A stretch of 64,000 nucleotides of DNA, taken from contig NC_065557.1 in NCBI RefSeq assembly GCF_022605725.1, forward strand, positions 434,001-498,000, read 5' to 3'. This DNA comes from Anthonomus grandis grandis (Eukaryota; Arthropoda; Insecta; Coleoptera; Curculionidae). Shown here in pieces: positions 48,790 to 61,080 of this stretch. A program made the position numbers and the translations under genes. Under the pieces are notes generated by a model that was not told where the DNA came from, searched no databases, and saw only the letters and a list, made by a program, of their open reading frames with translations. Position 1 is the first letter of the stretch; every line of letters begins with the position of its first letter.

Positions 48790-51700
48790 GTAAGTAGGTG
48801 TTCAATGAAATTAATTGGAGAATCTCAGTTTAAATTTTCAAAGCTCTGAGTTGCTCGGTTTTTGAGTTGTAAGCATTTTGTAAATTTTTGAAAAAAAAAT
48901 CAAAAATTTTTTTTTTTAAATTTTGAAAAAATTTTGAAAAACGCTGAATTTTCAAAGCTCTAAGTTGCTCGGTTTTTGAATTTTAAGCATTTTGTGAATT
49001 TTTGAAAAAAAAATCAAAAATTTGTTTTTCAAAATTTTGTAAAAATTTTGAAAAGCGCTGAAATAGATGTCCAATGAAATTAATTGGAGAACCTCAGTAT
49101 GAATTTTCAAAGCTCTGAGTTGCTCGGTTTTTGACTTATAAGCATTTTGTGAATTTTCAAAAAAAAAATCAAAAATTTTTTTTTCAAAAATTTTGTAAAT
49201 ATTTTGAAAAACGCTGAAATAGGTGTCCAATGAAATTAATTGGAGAATCTTAATATGAATTTTCAAAGCTGTAAGTTGCTCGGTTTTTGAATTATAAGCA
49301 TTTTGTGAATTTTTAGAAAAAAAAAATCAAAAATTTTTTTTTTCAAAAATTTTGTAAAAATTTTGAAAAACGCTGAAATAGGTGTCTAATGAAATTAATT
49401 GGAGAACCTCAGTATGAATTTTCAAAGCTCTAAGTTGCTCGGTTTTTGAATTATAAGCATTTTGTGAATTTTTGAAAAAAAAAATCAAAAAATTTTTTTT
49501 TTCAAAAATTTTGTAAAAATTTTGAAAAACGCTCAAATAGGTGTCCAATGAAATTAATTGGAGAACCTCAGTATGAATTTTCAAAGCTCTGAGTTGCTCG
49601 GTTTTTGAATTATAAGCATTTTGTGAATTTTTGAAAAAAAAAATCAAAAAATTTTTTTTTTCAAAAATTTTGTAAAAAATTTGAAAAACGCTGAAATAGG
49701 TGTCTAATGAAATTAATTGGAGAACCTCAGTATGAATTTTCAAAGCTCTAAGTTGCTCGGTTTTTGAATTATAAGCATTTTGTGAATTTTTGAAAAAAAA
49801 AATCAAAAATTTTTTTTTCAAAATTTTGTAAATATTTTAAAAAACGCTGAAATAGGTGTCTAATGAAATTAATTGGAGAACCTCAGTATGAATTTTCAAA
49901 GCTCTGAGTTGCTCGGTTTTTGAATTATAAGCATTTTGTGAATTTTAGGAATAAAAAGTCAAAAATTTTTTTTTCAAAAATTTTCTAAAAATTTTGAAAA
50001 ACGCTGAAATAGGTGTCTAATGAAATTAATTGGAGAACCTCAGTATGAATTTTCAAAGCTCTAAGTTGCTCGATTTTTGAATTATAAGCATTTTGTGAAT
50101 TTTTCAAAAAAAAAATCAAAAATTTTTTTTCAAAAATTTTGTAAATATTTAGAAAAACGCTGAAATAGGTGTCCAATGAAATTAATTGGAGTATCTCTAT
50201 ATGAATTTTCAAAGCTCTGAGTTGCTCGGTTTTTGGAATTATAAGCATTTTGTGAATTTTTGAAAAAAAAATCAAAAAAAAATTTTCCAAAAATTTTGGA
50301 AAACGCTGAAATAGGTGTCCAATGAAATTAATTGGAGAACCTCAGTTTGAATTTTCAATGCTCTGAGTTGCTCGGTTTTTGAATTATAAGCATTTTGTGA
50401 ATTTTCGAGAAAAAAAATCAAAAAATTTTTTTTTCAAAAATTTTGAAAAACGCTGAAATAGGTGTCTAATGAAATTAATTGGAGAACCTCAGTATGCATT
50501 TTTAAAGCTCTGAGTTGCTCGGTTTTTGACTTATAAGCATTTTGTGAATTTTTGAAAAAAAAAATCAAAAATTTTTTTTTCAAAATTTTGTAAATATTTT
50601 GAAAAACGCTGAAATAGGTGTCCAATGAAATTAATTGGAGAATCTCAGTATGAATTTTCAAAGCTCTAAGTTGATCGGTTTTTGAATTATAAGCATTTTG
50701 TGAATTTTTTGAAAAAAAAGTCAAAAATTTTTTTTTCAAAAATTTTGTAAAAATTTTGAAAATCGCTGAAATGGGTGTCTAATGAAATTAATTCGAGAAC
50801 CTCAGTATGAATTTTCAAAGCTCTAAGTTGCTCGGTTTTTGAATTATAAGCATTTTGTGAATTTTTGAAAAAAAAAAATCAAAAAATTTTTTTTTTTAAT
50901 TTTGTAAATATTTTCAAAAACGCTGAAATAGGTGTCCAATGAAATTAATTGGAGAACCTCAGTGTGAATTTTCAAAGCTCTAAGTTGCTCGGTTTTTGAA
51001 TTATAAGCATTTTGTGAATTTTTCGAAAAAAAAAAACAAAATTTTTTTTTTCAAAAATTTTGTAAAAATTTTGAAAAAAGCTGAAATAGGTGTCCAATGA
51101 AATTAATTGGAGAACCTCAGTATAAATTTTCAAAGCTCTGAGTTGGTTGGTTTTTGAATTATAAGCATTTTGTGAATTTTTCGAAAAAAAAATCAAAATT
51201 TTTTTTTTTCAAAATTTTGTAAAAGTTTTGAAAAAAGCTGAAATAGGTGTCCAATGAAATTAATTGGAGAATCTTAATATGAATTTTCAAAGCTGTAAGT
51301 TGCTCGGCTTTTGAATTATAAGCATTTTGTGAATTTTTAGAAAAAAAAATCAAAAATTTTTTTTTCAAAAATTTTGTCAATATTTTGAAAAAAGCTGAAA
51401 TAGGTGTCTAATGAAATTAATTGGAGAACCTCAGTATAAATTTTCAAAGCTGAGTTGCTCGGTTTTTGAATTATAAGCATTTTGTGAATTTTTGGAAAAA
51501 AAAATCAAAAAATTTTTTTTTCAAAATTTTGTAAATATTTTGAAAAACGCTGAAATAGGTGTCCAATAAAATTAATTGGAGAACCTCAGTTTGAATTTTC
51601 AATGCTCTGAGTTGCTCGGTTTTTGAATTATAAGCATTTTGTGAATTTTTCGAAAAAAAAATCAAAATTTTTTTTTTTCAAAATTTTGTAAAAGTTTTGA

Positions 51701-52130
51701 AAAAAGCTGAAATAGGTGTCCAATGAAATTAATTGGAGAACCTCAGTATGAATTTTTAAAGCTCTGAGTTGCTCGGTTTTTGACTTATAAGCATTTTGTG
51801 AATTTTTGAAAAAAAAAATCAAAAAATTTTTTTTTTCAAAATTTTGTAAATATTTTGAAAAACGCTGAAATAGGTGTCTAATGAAATTAATTGGAGAACC
51901 TCAGTATGAATTTTTAAAGCTCTGAGTTGCTCGGTTTTTGAATTATAAGCATTTTGTGAATTTTTGCAAAAAAAAAAATCAAAATTTTTTTTTTCAAAAT
52001 TTTGGAAAAAGCTGAAATAGGTGTCCAATGAAATTAATTGGAGAACCTCAGTACGAATTTTCAAAGCTCTAAGTTGCTCGGTTTTTGAATTATAAGCATT
52101 TTGTGAATTTTTCGAAAAAAAAAATACTAC
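48790..52130 (+). repeat. ~158-bp satellite array (third subfamily)
   Basis: About 21 units. Unit layout: TTGCTCGGTTTTTGAATTAT, AAGCATTTTGTGAATTTTTG, A-tract, TCAAAAATTTTTTTT, CAAAAATTTTGTAAAAATTT, GAAAAACGCTGAAATAGGTG, TCCAATGAAATTAATTGGAG, AACCTCAGTATGAATTTTC. The array starts directly after a CACCCTGTA motif and ends abruptly near 52120. Its long - strand frames change register with the homopolymers and are not genes. Confidence 0.95.
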
Positions 52131-53750
52131 TCCTACTTCAAAGTTTTTCAAAAAATATACAACATTTTTTTTCATAATTTTAGGCAAGTATGTCATAGAG
52201 ACCAATCACTTTTACGCAGTTGAGTGATTTTACTATTTCAATCAGTCAATATAAAGCCGAGACATGGGATCTTCTACCTGGAATAATAACATTATTTTGA
52301 CTTATTATAAAGTCTCTGAAAATACTTTAAATAAATCGATGCTTTAACTACCTGAAATGTAATGACTCAATTGCCTCGAATAGAAAGTTGATACCAAACT
52401 TCTTATTTGTAATTTTGTAATTAGAGACCAATCATTTTCAGGCAGTTGAGTGGTTTTTGCTCCTCTAAAGTGGTAATATTTGGCAACAAATTAATGCCTG
52501 AAATCTAATGAATTATTGACTCAACTGCCTGGAATTAAAAATCGAAAATTTCTTCCAGGCAGATGAGCCAGAGTTTTGATATTTCAGACAACTGCAACTG
52601 ATAAATACTTAGGTGCTCAATTAAATTTAGTAGAAAATTTGACATTTTCAAATCTCTAAGTTGCTCGGTTTTCGAGGTATCGACTTGCTCCGGTTCATTT
52701 TCTTATTTTCAAGAAAAGATCATTAAACCTATATAAAAGACATGCCTAATCAGGCTAATTGGAAGTGGAAGTATTAAGGAGGAAATCGAGTTGTCATTTC
52801 CTTTTCACGACCAATTAGCTTTAATATACGCGCTCTTCGCGATCCATCGATTTCATCAATAAATTCCTTTTTTTTTTTTAATTGCATATTCTCACCATAA
52901 AGAAATCATATTATTAGAATAAAACCTAAGTAGACCTAAATCTCTGGCATCAAAGCTGAACCCAAACTAAGGATATATATATAATAACAAAATGGCGACG
53001 TATATTTGACATATGTCATGTCATGTTCGCTTATATAAGATTTTTAAATAATGCCATTCTTTCCTAACCTTCTTGCAGACACAGGAAGTAATCGGAGATA
53101 CGTGACGACCATTTTTAATAACCGAAAGACGAGCCGTCGAGTGTCAAAAAACGTCACGCGCTGATTATGACTATACTTTTTCCGGTGGAATATTATAATT
53201 AATATTATTATTTTGGTTACAGTCAAAACTTCCTTCCTTACTGAGGGGTCTGATTATTAGTATATGACGCGCATACACCGCGTTTTCAATGCGATCCTTT
53301 GCACACGATTTGAATATATCAATAAGAAAATAAAAGGCCGTTTTTTAAATGCATAAATTAAACGGCTAATTGACGCGGCGAACGGGTTATCAGTCGACTG
53401 ACTTCCTGCGACACCTCTTATAAAGTTTTGCAGAAAGCAGGAAACACCGACGATAATACAAGAAGAAATGGAGCATTTCCTCTTAAGATCTGATCACCTT
53501 TTAATAATAATCAGTCCCATGGCATAAATTAACCGAGTCATTAACAAAACGCATCCTGTGATGAGGTGTTTTTGTCGGGTGACCTGGAGAATCTTTTTTT
53601 TTTTGGGATACACTTTAACGCAACTGAAACTATTTAAAACGGAAAGTAAATTGTTAAGCAGTTGCCCCGACAATGATGAGTCTAACGACTACTTCTTTCT
53701 ACGGGGTGTCATGCTTCAGAGAACCATGATAAGATAAGAGCTCTGCTCTA
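52131..53750. other. Unique pnt intron segment
   Basis: It has a few diverged CAGGCAGTTGAGT phrases (near 52440 and 52557), also seen in the 680-bp repeat at 18400-20450. An acceptor-like tract TTCCTAACCTTCTTGCAG ends at 53078. ETS-type sites CAGGAAGT lie at 53082-53089 and ACTTCCTG near 53400. No exon is certain. Confidence 0.35.
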
Positions 53751-53789
53751 ATCAGAGTCTGCTTTAATACATAATAAGCCTTTAGCATA

Positions 53790-54000
53790 AATATTCAATA
53801 ACTTTGTAAAAATTTAATAATTTTATCCTTAAAAACCCAAATACTGAATTTCAATCAAATCGGACCCATGGGAAATAAGTTTTGATAGTCACGTAACTCT
53901 AAAACTGAATATTGAAAAAAATTGTTAAAAATTAATAATTGTATACTAAATAAACCCCGAATACCAAATTTCAATCGAATTGGACAAATAATAAAAAAGC
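53790..54000 (+). repeat. Short two-copy diverged repeat
   Basis: AATACTGAATTTCAATCAAA-TCGGACC and AATACCAAATTTCAATCGAA-TTGGAC, each preceded by AATTTAATAATTTTAT-like sequence, lie about 120 bp apart. Too short and diverged to classify. Confidence 0.5.
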
Positions 54001-54149
54001 TTAAAAAAAAATAGTCCCACATAATAAAAACATTAAATCCCGATTAGATTTTTTCATCATTAGGACCCACTGTATTGTAGTTTTTGTCTAGCAAAATGCC
54101 TTGTATAGACCACTGTGTCGCATGAATATTATTATAATATACGGTAAAT

Positions 54150-54985
54150 TTTTAAAACGTCAAAACTTTGCCGAATTATCATGGCTAAAAGAACACGATT
54201 TGGTAAAATATTTGCATATATTCGGATTGTCCAGAATCTCTTGAATAATTCCATATCAATTCCTGAAAGTTTTGAGCTATTTTAAGCATGTTATCAATGA
54301 AATTAAGAAGCAAGTCGAAGTCAATCCATCCACAGTGACGCCATGTTGTCGTTAAACGCCATTAAAATTGGGCATAGACGTCAAAATTTACCATTTTCAG
54401 ACGATGTTTTAGGGTGTAAAAAAAGGTTTTCACCTCATGATTTATACATGAAAAAATAGTAGAAAGCTTTAGGAACAGATTAACATCAATTCTGGACCGA
54501 TTCCAATTGGTTTTAGTAGTTAAATTTCGATTGTAAAAAGGGTCTTTTTTCGGCGAAAATCGCTGTTTTCGTTGCCATGGAGACGCGGCCATGGGATGCT
54601 TTGACAATAATAGCCAATGTGCAGGGTGATTTTTCGCGCTTGGTACTTTTTTTGGAAAAATATAACTTTTAGGGTACTTGTAAAAATAGCAAAAAAATTA
54701 AATTTTAGTGTGCTATAGTAAAATGAATGGCGCATTTGCTCGAATGATTTTGGTTCATCTATGACGTACGGGGTACGCACAATTAATTTTCAAAGTGAAA
54801 AAATATTCATAACTCAAAAACGGTTTTACCTAGAAGCAGGGCTGATATTGGAAAACGTTCTCCTTATGACAGGCTATAAATCGTCTATAAGCCATTTGGC
54901 CCTAGGTGGCGCCACTAGAAAAAAAAAAGTGTGAAAAGAGGTATTTTCAAATAAACAGTGCTCACCCTGTATAAATGATAGCGTT
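54150..54985. mobile_element. Probable DNA-transposon or MITE remnant
   Basis: It contains ATTCATAACTCAAAAACGG (near 54810) and ends at CACCCTGTATA (54963-54973), a pairing that also marks other repeat edges here. No transposase frame: the two - strand frames of 81 and 86 codons show no domain. The left edge is unclear. Confidence 0.4.
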
Positions 54986-55619
54986 GAACTGTTATGAGAT
55001 AACCGCCCTCACGGGGTCCCTGGGAAGTCCCAACTATCCGGATTATTATCCTGCCAAGAAGGTATTGAATTCGGCACCTGATGGGTACTTAATTTGGATG
55101 AATAAAATTATTTAACACAGCTACTGTCCAAGATATCTTTTGACCATGATGAGTTAAATTAGTGAAACTTGCTTTATTAAATAGAAAATTCCTAATTCTT
55201 TAATAATACTAGAGGCTATAAAAGTTGTATACTCAATTGCAATCGAGATATCTGGCTTCAAAGTCTGGGAACTATGATAAAATGGATCTGAAACTAAAAT
55301 CTTGAATATCCTGCTTGCTATTGATTTTAGGATAATCGTTCGTCCTATAGAAGTTATTGGGCTTGTCGTGATCTTGAAAAAGTGATATGAAGCTTTTTGA
55401 TCGGAGTGGTGGGAGTTTTAATTTGGCCCAGCGACTTGGAGGCCTTGGTGCTTTAATCCAGGTTCATTTCCAGATATGTTTTGTTCGTGACGAGTTGGGA
55501 TGGTCAATTTTGCGTTATTTAATAGGAAGTTGTGCGTTCTTTAATTTTGATAGAGACGGTTATAGATGTAAAGTTGATAGAAATCCAGATATGTTGATTC
55601 TTAGTTTGTGATCTATGAT
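54986..55619. other. Unassigned intron DNA
   Basis: A 74-codon frame at 55387-55611 shows no domain and has no splice or initiation context that stands out. Nothing further supported. Confidence 0.4.
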
Positions 55620-56290
55620 GAAAAAGTTTCCAAAAAAAAAAATTTTTTTGGCACGTTGATGAACCATTTAAAGCACTTTAAAAAAGTCTTATGAAAGTTT
55701 TTTGAAAAATGTACCAAACAAAAGTTATACGCAATTTTCCCGAAAAGTCTTCCTCGAAAAAATCCTAAGGGAAAATGTTCATAATTTCGGTTTTTATTTT
55801 TTTTCTGGAAAACTATTGATGGGAGAAAAAAATTGTTAAGACAAGAATTGTTGGAAAAATGATTTTTATGTCTAACAGTTTTCCAGAAAATTGAGAAAAA
55901 CCTTTAAAAAGTTTTTCCTCATTTTCTCAAAATCTATTGTGAATATTGAAAATTTTATTTCGGCATTGGATTCCCAGTCAAAAATACAATAAATCATGTA
56001 AAATAACTTTAAGCCATAAATTGAAAAATAAAGGAGTTATGGAAGATTTTTTAAAATTTTTGGCCCAAAAATTGAATAAAATTTTTTTTTTTTAATTTCA
56101 ATTTTTTTTTTGGAAATAGATAAACCGTCTAAAAGACATCAAAGAAGTCTTATAAGATTTTTTTAAAAAATAAACCAAAAAAAAGCGTTGAACTTGATAC
56201 ACCGTCTTATTCGGAAACGATGCAGGTTTAATTAATCCAAATGATTTTTTTTTAAATTTAGCACCATAAAAATCCAGTTTCCCAAAAAAA
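55620..56290. repeat. Two diverged A/T-rich repeat copies, about 450 bp apart
   Basis: GATGAACCATTTAAAGCACT then AAAAGTCTTATGAAAG (near 55660-55700), and GATAAACCGTCTAAAAGACA then AGAAGTCTTATAAGAT (near 56120-56160), each followed by TTTTTTGAAAAATGTACCAAAC-like sequence. Low identity. Confidence 0.5.
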
Positions 56291-56399
56291 ATATATTTCC
56301 GCAAAAATACCGTTAGACCGTCAGAGGGCCTAGAATATGTCACATAATATGTCAAAACATTGAACACTAAAAAAAATACAACCTCTATATATGTGTCCA

Positions 56400-59300
56400 T
56401 ATTTGAATTTTTTCAGTTGGCACTGCCGTCTTTTCAACCTGTCAACTTCTGTTGTCATCTGTCAATTAGGAAAATGTCACATGTCTGCCTCGTTTCTGCC
56501 TCTATGTGTCAAATAAGCAAACTTCACCTGTTAACTCTCTTGAAAAGCGTTATCCAATCCATTATATTGGCATGGAATTAACAATTATTACATTAATTAA
56601 TGCCGTAAGCCTCTGTATTCTTATTTTAATTTTTCTAGTTGGCACTACTCTCCTTTCACTTGTCAAGTAAGCAAAACCATCCCTTACAAACTAATAGCAC
56701 TATAGGAAACTAATAATGCCTGTAATTGGTCACAAATATTATTTATTATAGCGTTTGTTATACTCTTGTCAAGCAGGCGAATGTCGTTTCTCATCCCCTA
56801 TAGCAAATGCCACTGGCACATACTCACTGACTATTGTATACTTTTTTTGTTAAAAAGCTACTGACAAAATTGATAATGACAGTAATGACGTATCAACCTT
56901 GCCAACGTCAAGTTTATAAATCGAAGTGAAATCGTTATGGGACGGCAATAGCGAAAGAACAACAAATTTTAAACAAGAACGATGTTGTCAAATTTCACTT
57001 ACAAGTTCAGAAAAATATATAAATATTGAAATGTCTAGTTTTTTATATTTAACACCTGTCAACCTCTCAATAGAGCAACTGTCGCTTATATTTAATTTAA
57101 AAAAATAATAATGTCCTTGGCACCTTTGACAGGTTAGATTTGTGTTGACGTCAGTTACTAGCGATGTTGCCTAATTTGTTTTTCTGATATAGGCATGAAA
57201 GGCAACACAGTGTCCCAAGCCTCTCTATATCAGTTCATATTTGAAGTTTTTCAGTTGGCACTTGTCTTGTCAAGGCAACTCTCAATCACCTGTCATCTCG
57301 TTTCTTATCTCTTATCTAATCCATCTTATTGACATGAAATAACAGTTAATAGGTATAATAATTATTATATTCAAATTCGACATTGACATTAACTAGTGAC
57401 GTAAGCCTCCCTTTTTTTTTTCCAGTTGGCACTGCTTTGCTGTCACTTGTCAAGTAAGCAAAAGTCATATGACATCCTTTATGTCAAATATGGTGGGGGG
57501 GGGGGAGAGAAAGGAAATATTACTTCTGTTATAAAAAAACTGTCTTTGACCTAATTGACAATGACAGTAATGACGTAATGTTTTACTGGTACAACCAAAT
57601 CGAACTGATATAATAAATGCGAAAGAACAACAAATTTTAAACAAGAACGATGTTGCCAAATTTCACTTACAAGTTCAGAAAAATATATAAATAGTGAACG
57701 AATGTCTGGTTTTTTATATTTAAACATTTTCGTTTGGCACCACTGTCAAGTAGCCACATGTCACTTGTATAAAAAAAAAATCCCTTGGCATCATTGACAG
57801 TTAATTTAGCGGGCGGTGTTATCGATATACATTTTTAATTTTTCTACGCCTCCTTGATTAAGCATTAATGATTCCATTTAAGTGACAGGGATGAAAATAC
57901 AGAGGATACGAATACGTTTTTATATTTAAAAAATGTTCGGTTGGCAATACTGTGCGTATGTCACTTGTCATTTTACTCGCTTATTATTAAAAAAATCGCT
58001 TGACGTTTTTGACAGTTGACATAATCGACCGTTAGCAGTGTTGCCAACATTGACATTTTCGCGCTTCCTTGATTAACAATTAATGATTCGAACGAAGTCA
58101 TGGCACGCTAGATTGAACGTACAAAATTAAAAAAACGTTTTGACAGGAATGTCACAAATGTGAAAAATCGAGCCATTAACAAAACGCATCCTGTGATCGT
58201 GGTTTTGTCGGTTGACGTGCAGCAGCTTTTTTTTGGGACACACACTGTACTCTTGTCACTTGTCAAGTAGACAACTGTCACTTGTCAACCTCTCAATGGA
58301 GCAACTGTCGCCTACATTTAATAAAAAAAACAATAATAATATCCTTGGCACCTTTGACAGGTTAGATTTGTGTTGACGTCAGTTACTAGCGATGTTGCCT
58401 AATTTGTTTTTCTGATATAGGCATGAAAGGCAACACAGTGTCCCAAGCCTCTCTATACCAGTTCATATTTGAAATTTTTCAGTTGGCACTTGTCTTGTCA
58501 AGGCAACTCTCAATCACCTGTCATCTCGGTTCTTATCTCTTATATAATCCATCTTATTGACATGAAATTAACAATTAATAGGTATAATAATTATTATATT
58601 CAAATTCGACATTGCCATTAACTAATGACGTAAGCCTCCCTTTATTATTTTTTCCAGTTGGCACTGCTTTGCTGTCACTTGTCAAATAAGCAAATGCCAT
58701 CTGTGACAGTTGACATTGCTCTCTCTCTCTCGTAAATATTATTTATTATAGCGTAAATATTCAGTTGGTAGTGTTGTCACCTGTCAAGTAGGCAAAAATC
58801 ACTTGACATCCTTTACGTCAAATATGGTGGTAAAACTGTCTTTGACATAATTGACAGTGACAATAATGGGTGGTACGAGCAACGTCACATTTATAAATCG
58901 AACTGATATAATTGATGCGGAAGAACGATAGATTTTAAACAAGAACGATATGTTGACGTTAGCACTTAAAGTACGCGTTATTTGTTTTGAAAAGTGCAGA
59001 AGTAGCACCTGAAAGGATGCACGCACATTACATGAAAACATGCAGAAATGTTGTGTTTATGTATATTGTGTGTAAAGCGGGTCTAAACATCCATGGCGGA
59101 TTTTTTTTTTGCCGCGACACACGTGTGTGCTAACCCATAAAAAATTGATACATTCCATATACACTGTACGTTTACGTTTTTATGTTCGAGAACGTTCAGT
59201 TGGTACCACTGTACATATGTCACTTGCCTATTATATAAAAAAAAAGCCATTGACAACTTTGACAGTTGATAAGATCGGGTTGGCGTTTCAAATTTTCCGC

Positions 59301-61080
59301 GCCTTTTTGATTAAATAATAAGGGGTACGTATACTTTTTTATTTTTTAAAATTTTCAGTTGGCATCCCTGTCAAGTAGCCCCATATTTGTTGACATAGCG
59401 TCATTGACGTCATAGTGTTGCCAACATAAATGTTCAATATTCCCACGCCTCCTTGATTAAAAATTAATAGTACTAATTAAGTCGTGGCACGTTACATTTA
59501 ATATTAAAAACTTCAATATTTTTTGACAGGTATAAAAAGAATTGAACGCGCTTCTGCAGTGTTGCTTATTTTCACATAAAAATCAATAGATCCCATATAC
59601 AAAGGAGACGTTCACGTTTTTATATTTGACCACGTTCAGTTGGTACCCCTGTCCATGTCTCACTGGCCAATTTACTCGTCCACTATAAAAAAAAGCCCGT
59701 TGGTATGTTTTACAGTTAACATGATGCATCTGGCAGTGTTGCCAACAGACATTTTCAGTATTTCCACGCCTCCTTGATTAAGAATTAATTATTCTAACGC
59801 AGTCATGGCACGCTAGATTGAACGTTCAAAATTAAAAAACAGGAATGTCACAAACGTGAAAACAGTTGCATGTACTTCTACGATGTTGACAAATTTCACT
59901 TACAAGTCAAGACAAAATTGATAAATGGTGAAGGTATGTATAATTTTTATCAGTTAGCACCACTGTCAAGTAGCCACATGTCACTTGATTAAAAAAAAAT
60001 CCCTTGGCATCTTTGACAGTTAGTTTAGCGGGCGGTGCTGCCAATATAAATTTTAATTTTTCCACGCCCCCTTGATTAAATATTAATGATTCCAATTAAG
60101 TTAAATTAACCTCAATATTTCTTGACAGGTATAAAAATACAGCTGCCAACAGACATTTTCAATATTTTCACCCTTGCTTGATTAATAATTTATGATTCTA
60201 TCGAAGTCATGGCACTCTAGAATGAACGTACACATTTTAAAAATATTTTAACAGGAATATAAAAAGTCTAAAAACAGTTGAATGTGCTTTGCGATGTTAC
60301 CAAATTTCACTTACAAGTTCAGAAAAATATATAATTAGTGAAGGAATGTCTATGTTTTTTATATTTAAACATTTTCGGTTGGCACCACTGTCAAGTAGCA
60401 CCATGTCACTTGATTAAAAACAAATCCCTTGGCATCTTTGACAGTTAGTTTAACGGGCTGGGTTGCCAATATAAATTTTAAATTTTTCCACGCCTCCTTG
60501 ATTAAATATTATTTTTGATTTTAATTAAGTGACAGGTATGAAAATACAAATAGGAGGATACGAATACATTTTTATATTTGAAAATGTTCGGTTGGCACTG
60601 CTGCGCGTATGTCACTTGTCATTTCACTCCCCTACTATGAAAAAAATCCCTTGACGTTTTTCACAGTTGACATAATCGAGCTAGCGCAGTGTTGCCAACA
60701 GACATTTTTAATACTTTCACCCTTGCTTCATTAAAAATTAATGATGATTCGAACAAAGTCATGGCACGCTAGATTGAACGTAGAAAATTAAAAAACAGGA
60801 ATGTCACAAACGTGAAAACAGTTAAATGTGCTTCTACGACGTCAACAAATTTTTCCACGCCTCCTTGACTAAGAAGTAATGATTCTATCAAAGTCAAGTC
60901 ACTCTAAATTAAATAACTAAACGAAATTACACACATATTTAAAAAAATTTTGTTGGCACCACTGTCCCTGTGTCATTTTACTCTCTTACTATGAAAAAAA
61001 TCCGTTGGCATCATTGACAGTTGACATGCTGAAGCAAGCAGTGTTGCCTTTTAGTATTCCCACGCCTCCTTGACTAAAAA
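56400..61080 (+). repeat. Diverged tandem repeat rich in GTTGGCA and TGTCACTTGTCAAG
   Basis: TTCAGTTGGCAC or a close variant occurs near 56415, 56637, 57254, 57425, 57733, 57950, 58482, 58658, 59198, 59356, 59637, 59951, 60376, 60590 and 60950. Many copies are followed by TGTCACTTGTCAAGTAG, TTTGACAGTT, GTGTTGCCAAC and CCACGCCTCCTTGATTAA. A longer, nearly identical block repeats at an offset of 1228 bp (57121-57480 and 58349-58700). Another, around CGAAAGAACAACAAATTTTA, recurs near 56940, 57609 and 58920. Units vary from about 150 to 400 bp. No coding frame supported. Confidence 0.8.

Noticed and set aside
22880..52130. CENP-B box in the satellite units
   Set aside because: The conserved box AAACGCTGAAATAGGTGTC does not fit the CENP-B core TTCG....A..CGGG on either strand.
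48952..52205. Long - strand frames up to 164 codons in the 158-bp array
   Set aside because: They are open only where the unit length is a multiple of three. The peptides are translations of A/T tracts and repeat the unit.
54362..54780. Two overlapping - strand frames of 81 and 86 codons
   Set aside because: No domain, out of register with each other, and inside a probable transposon remnant.
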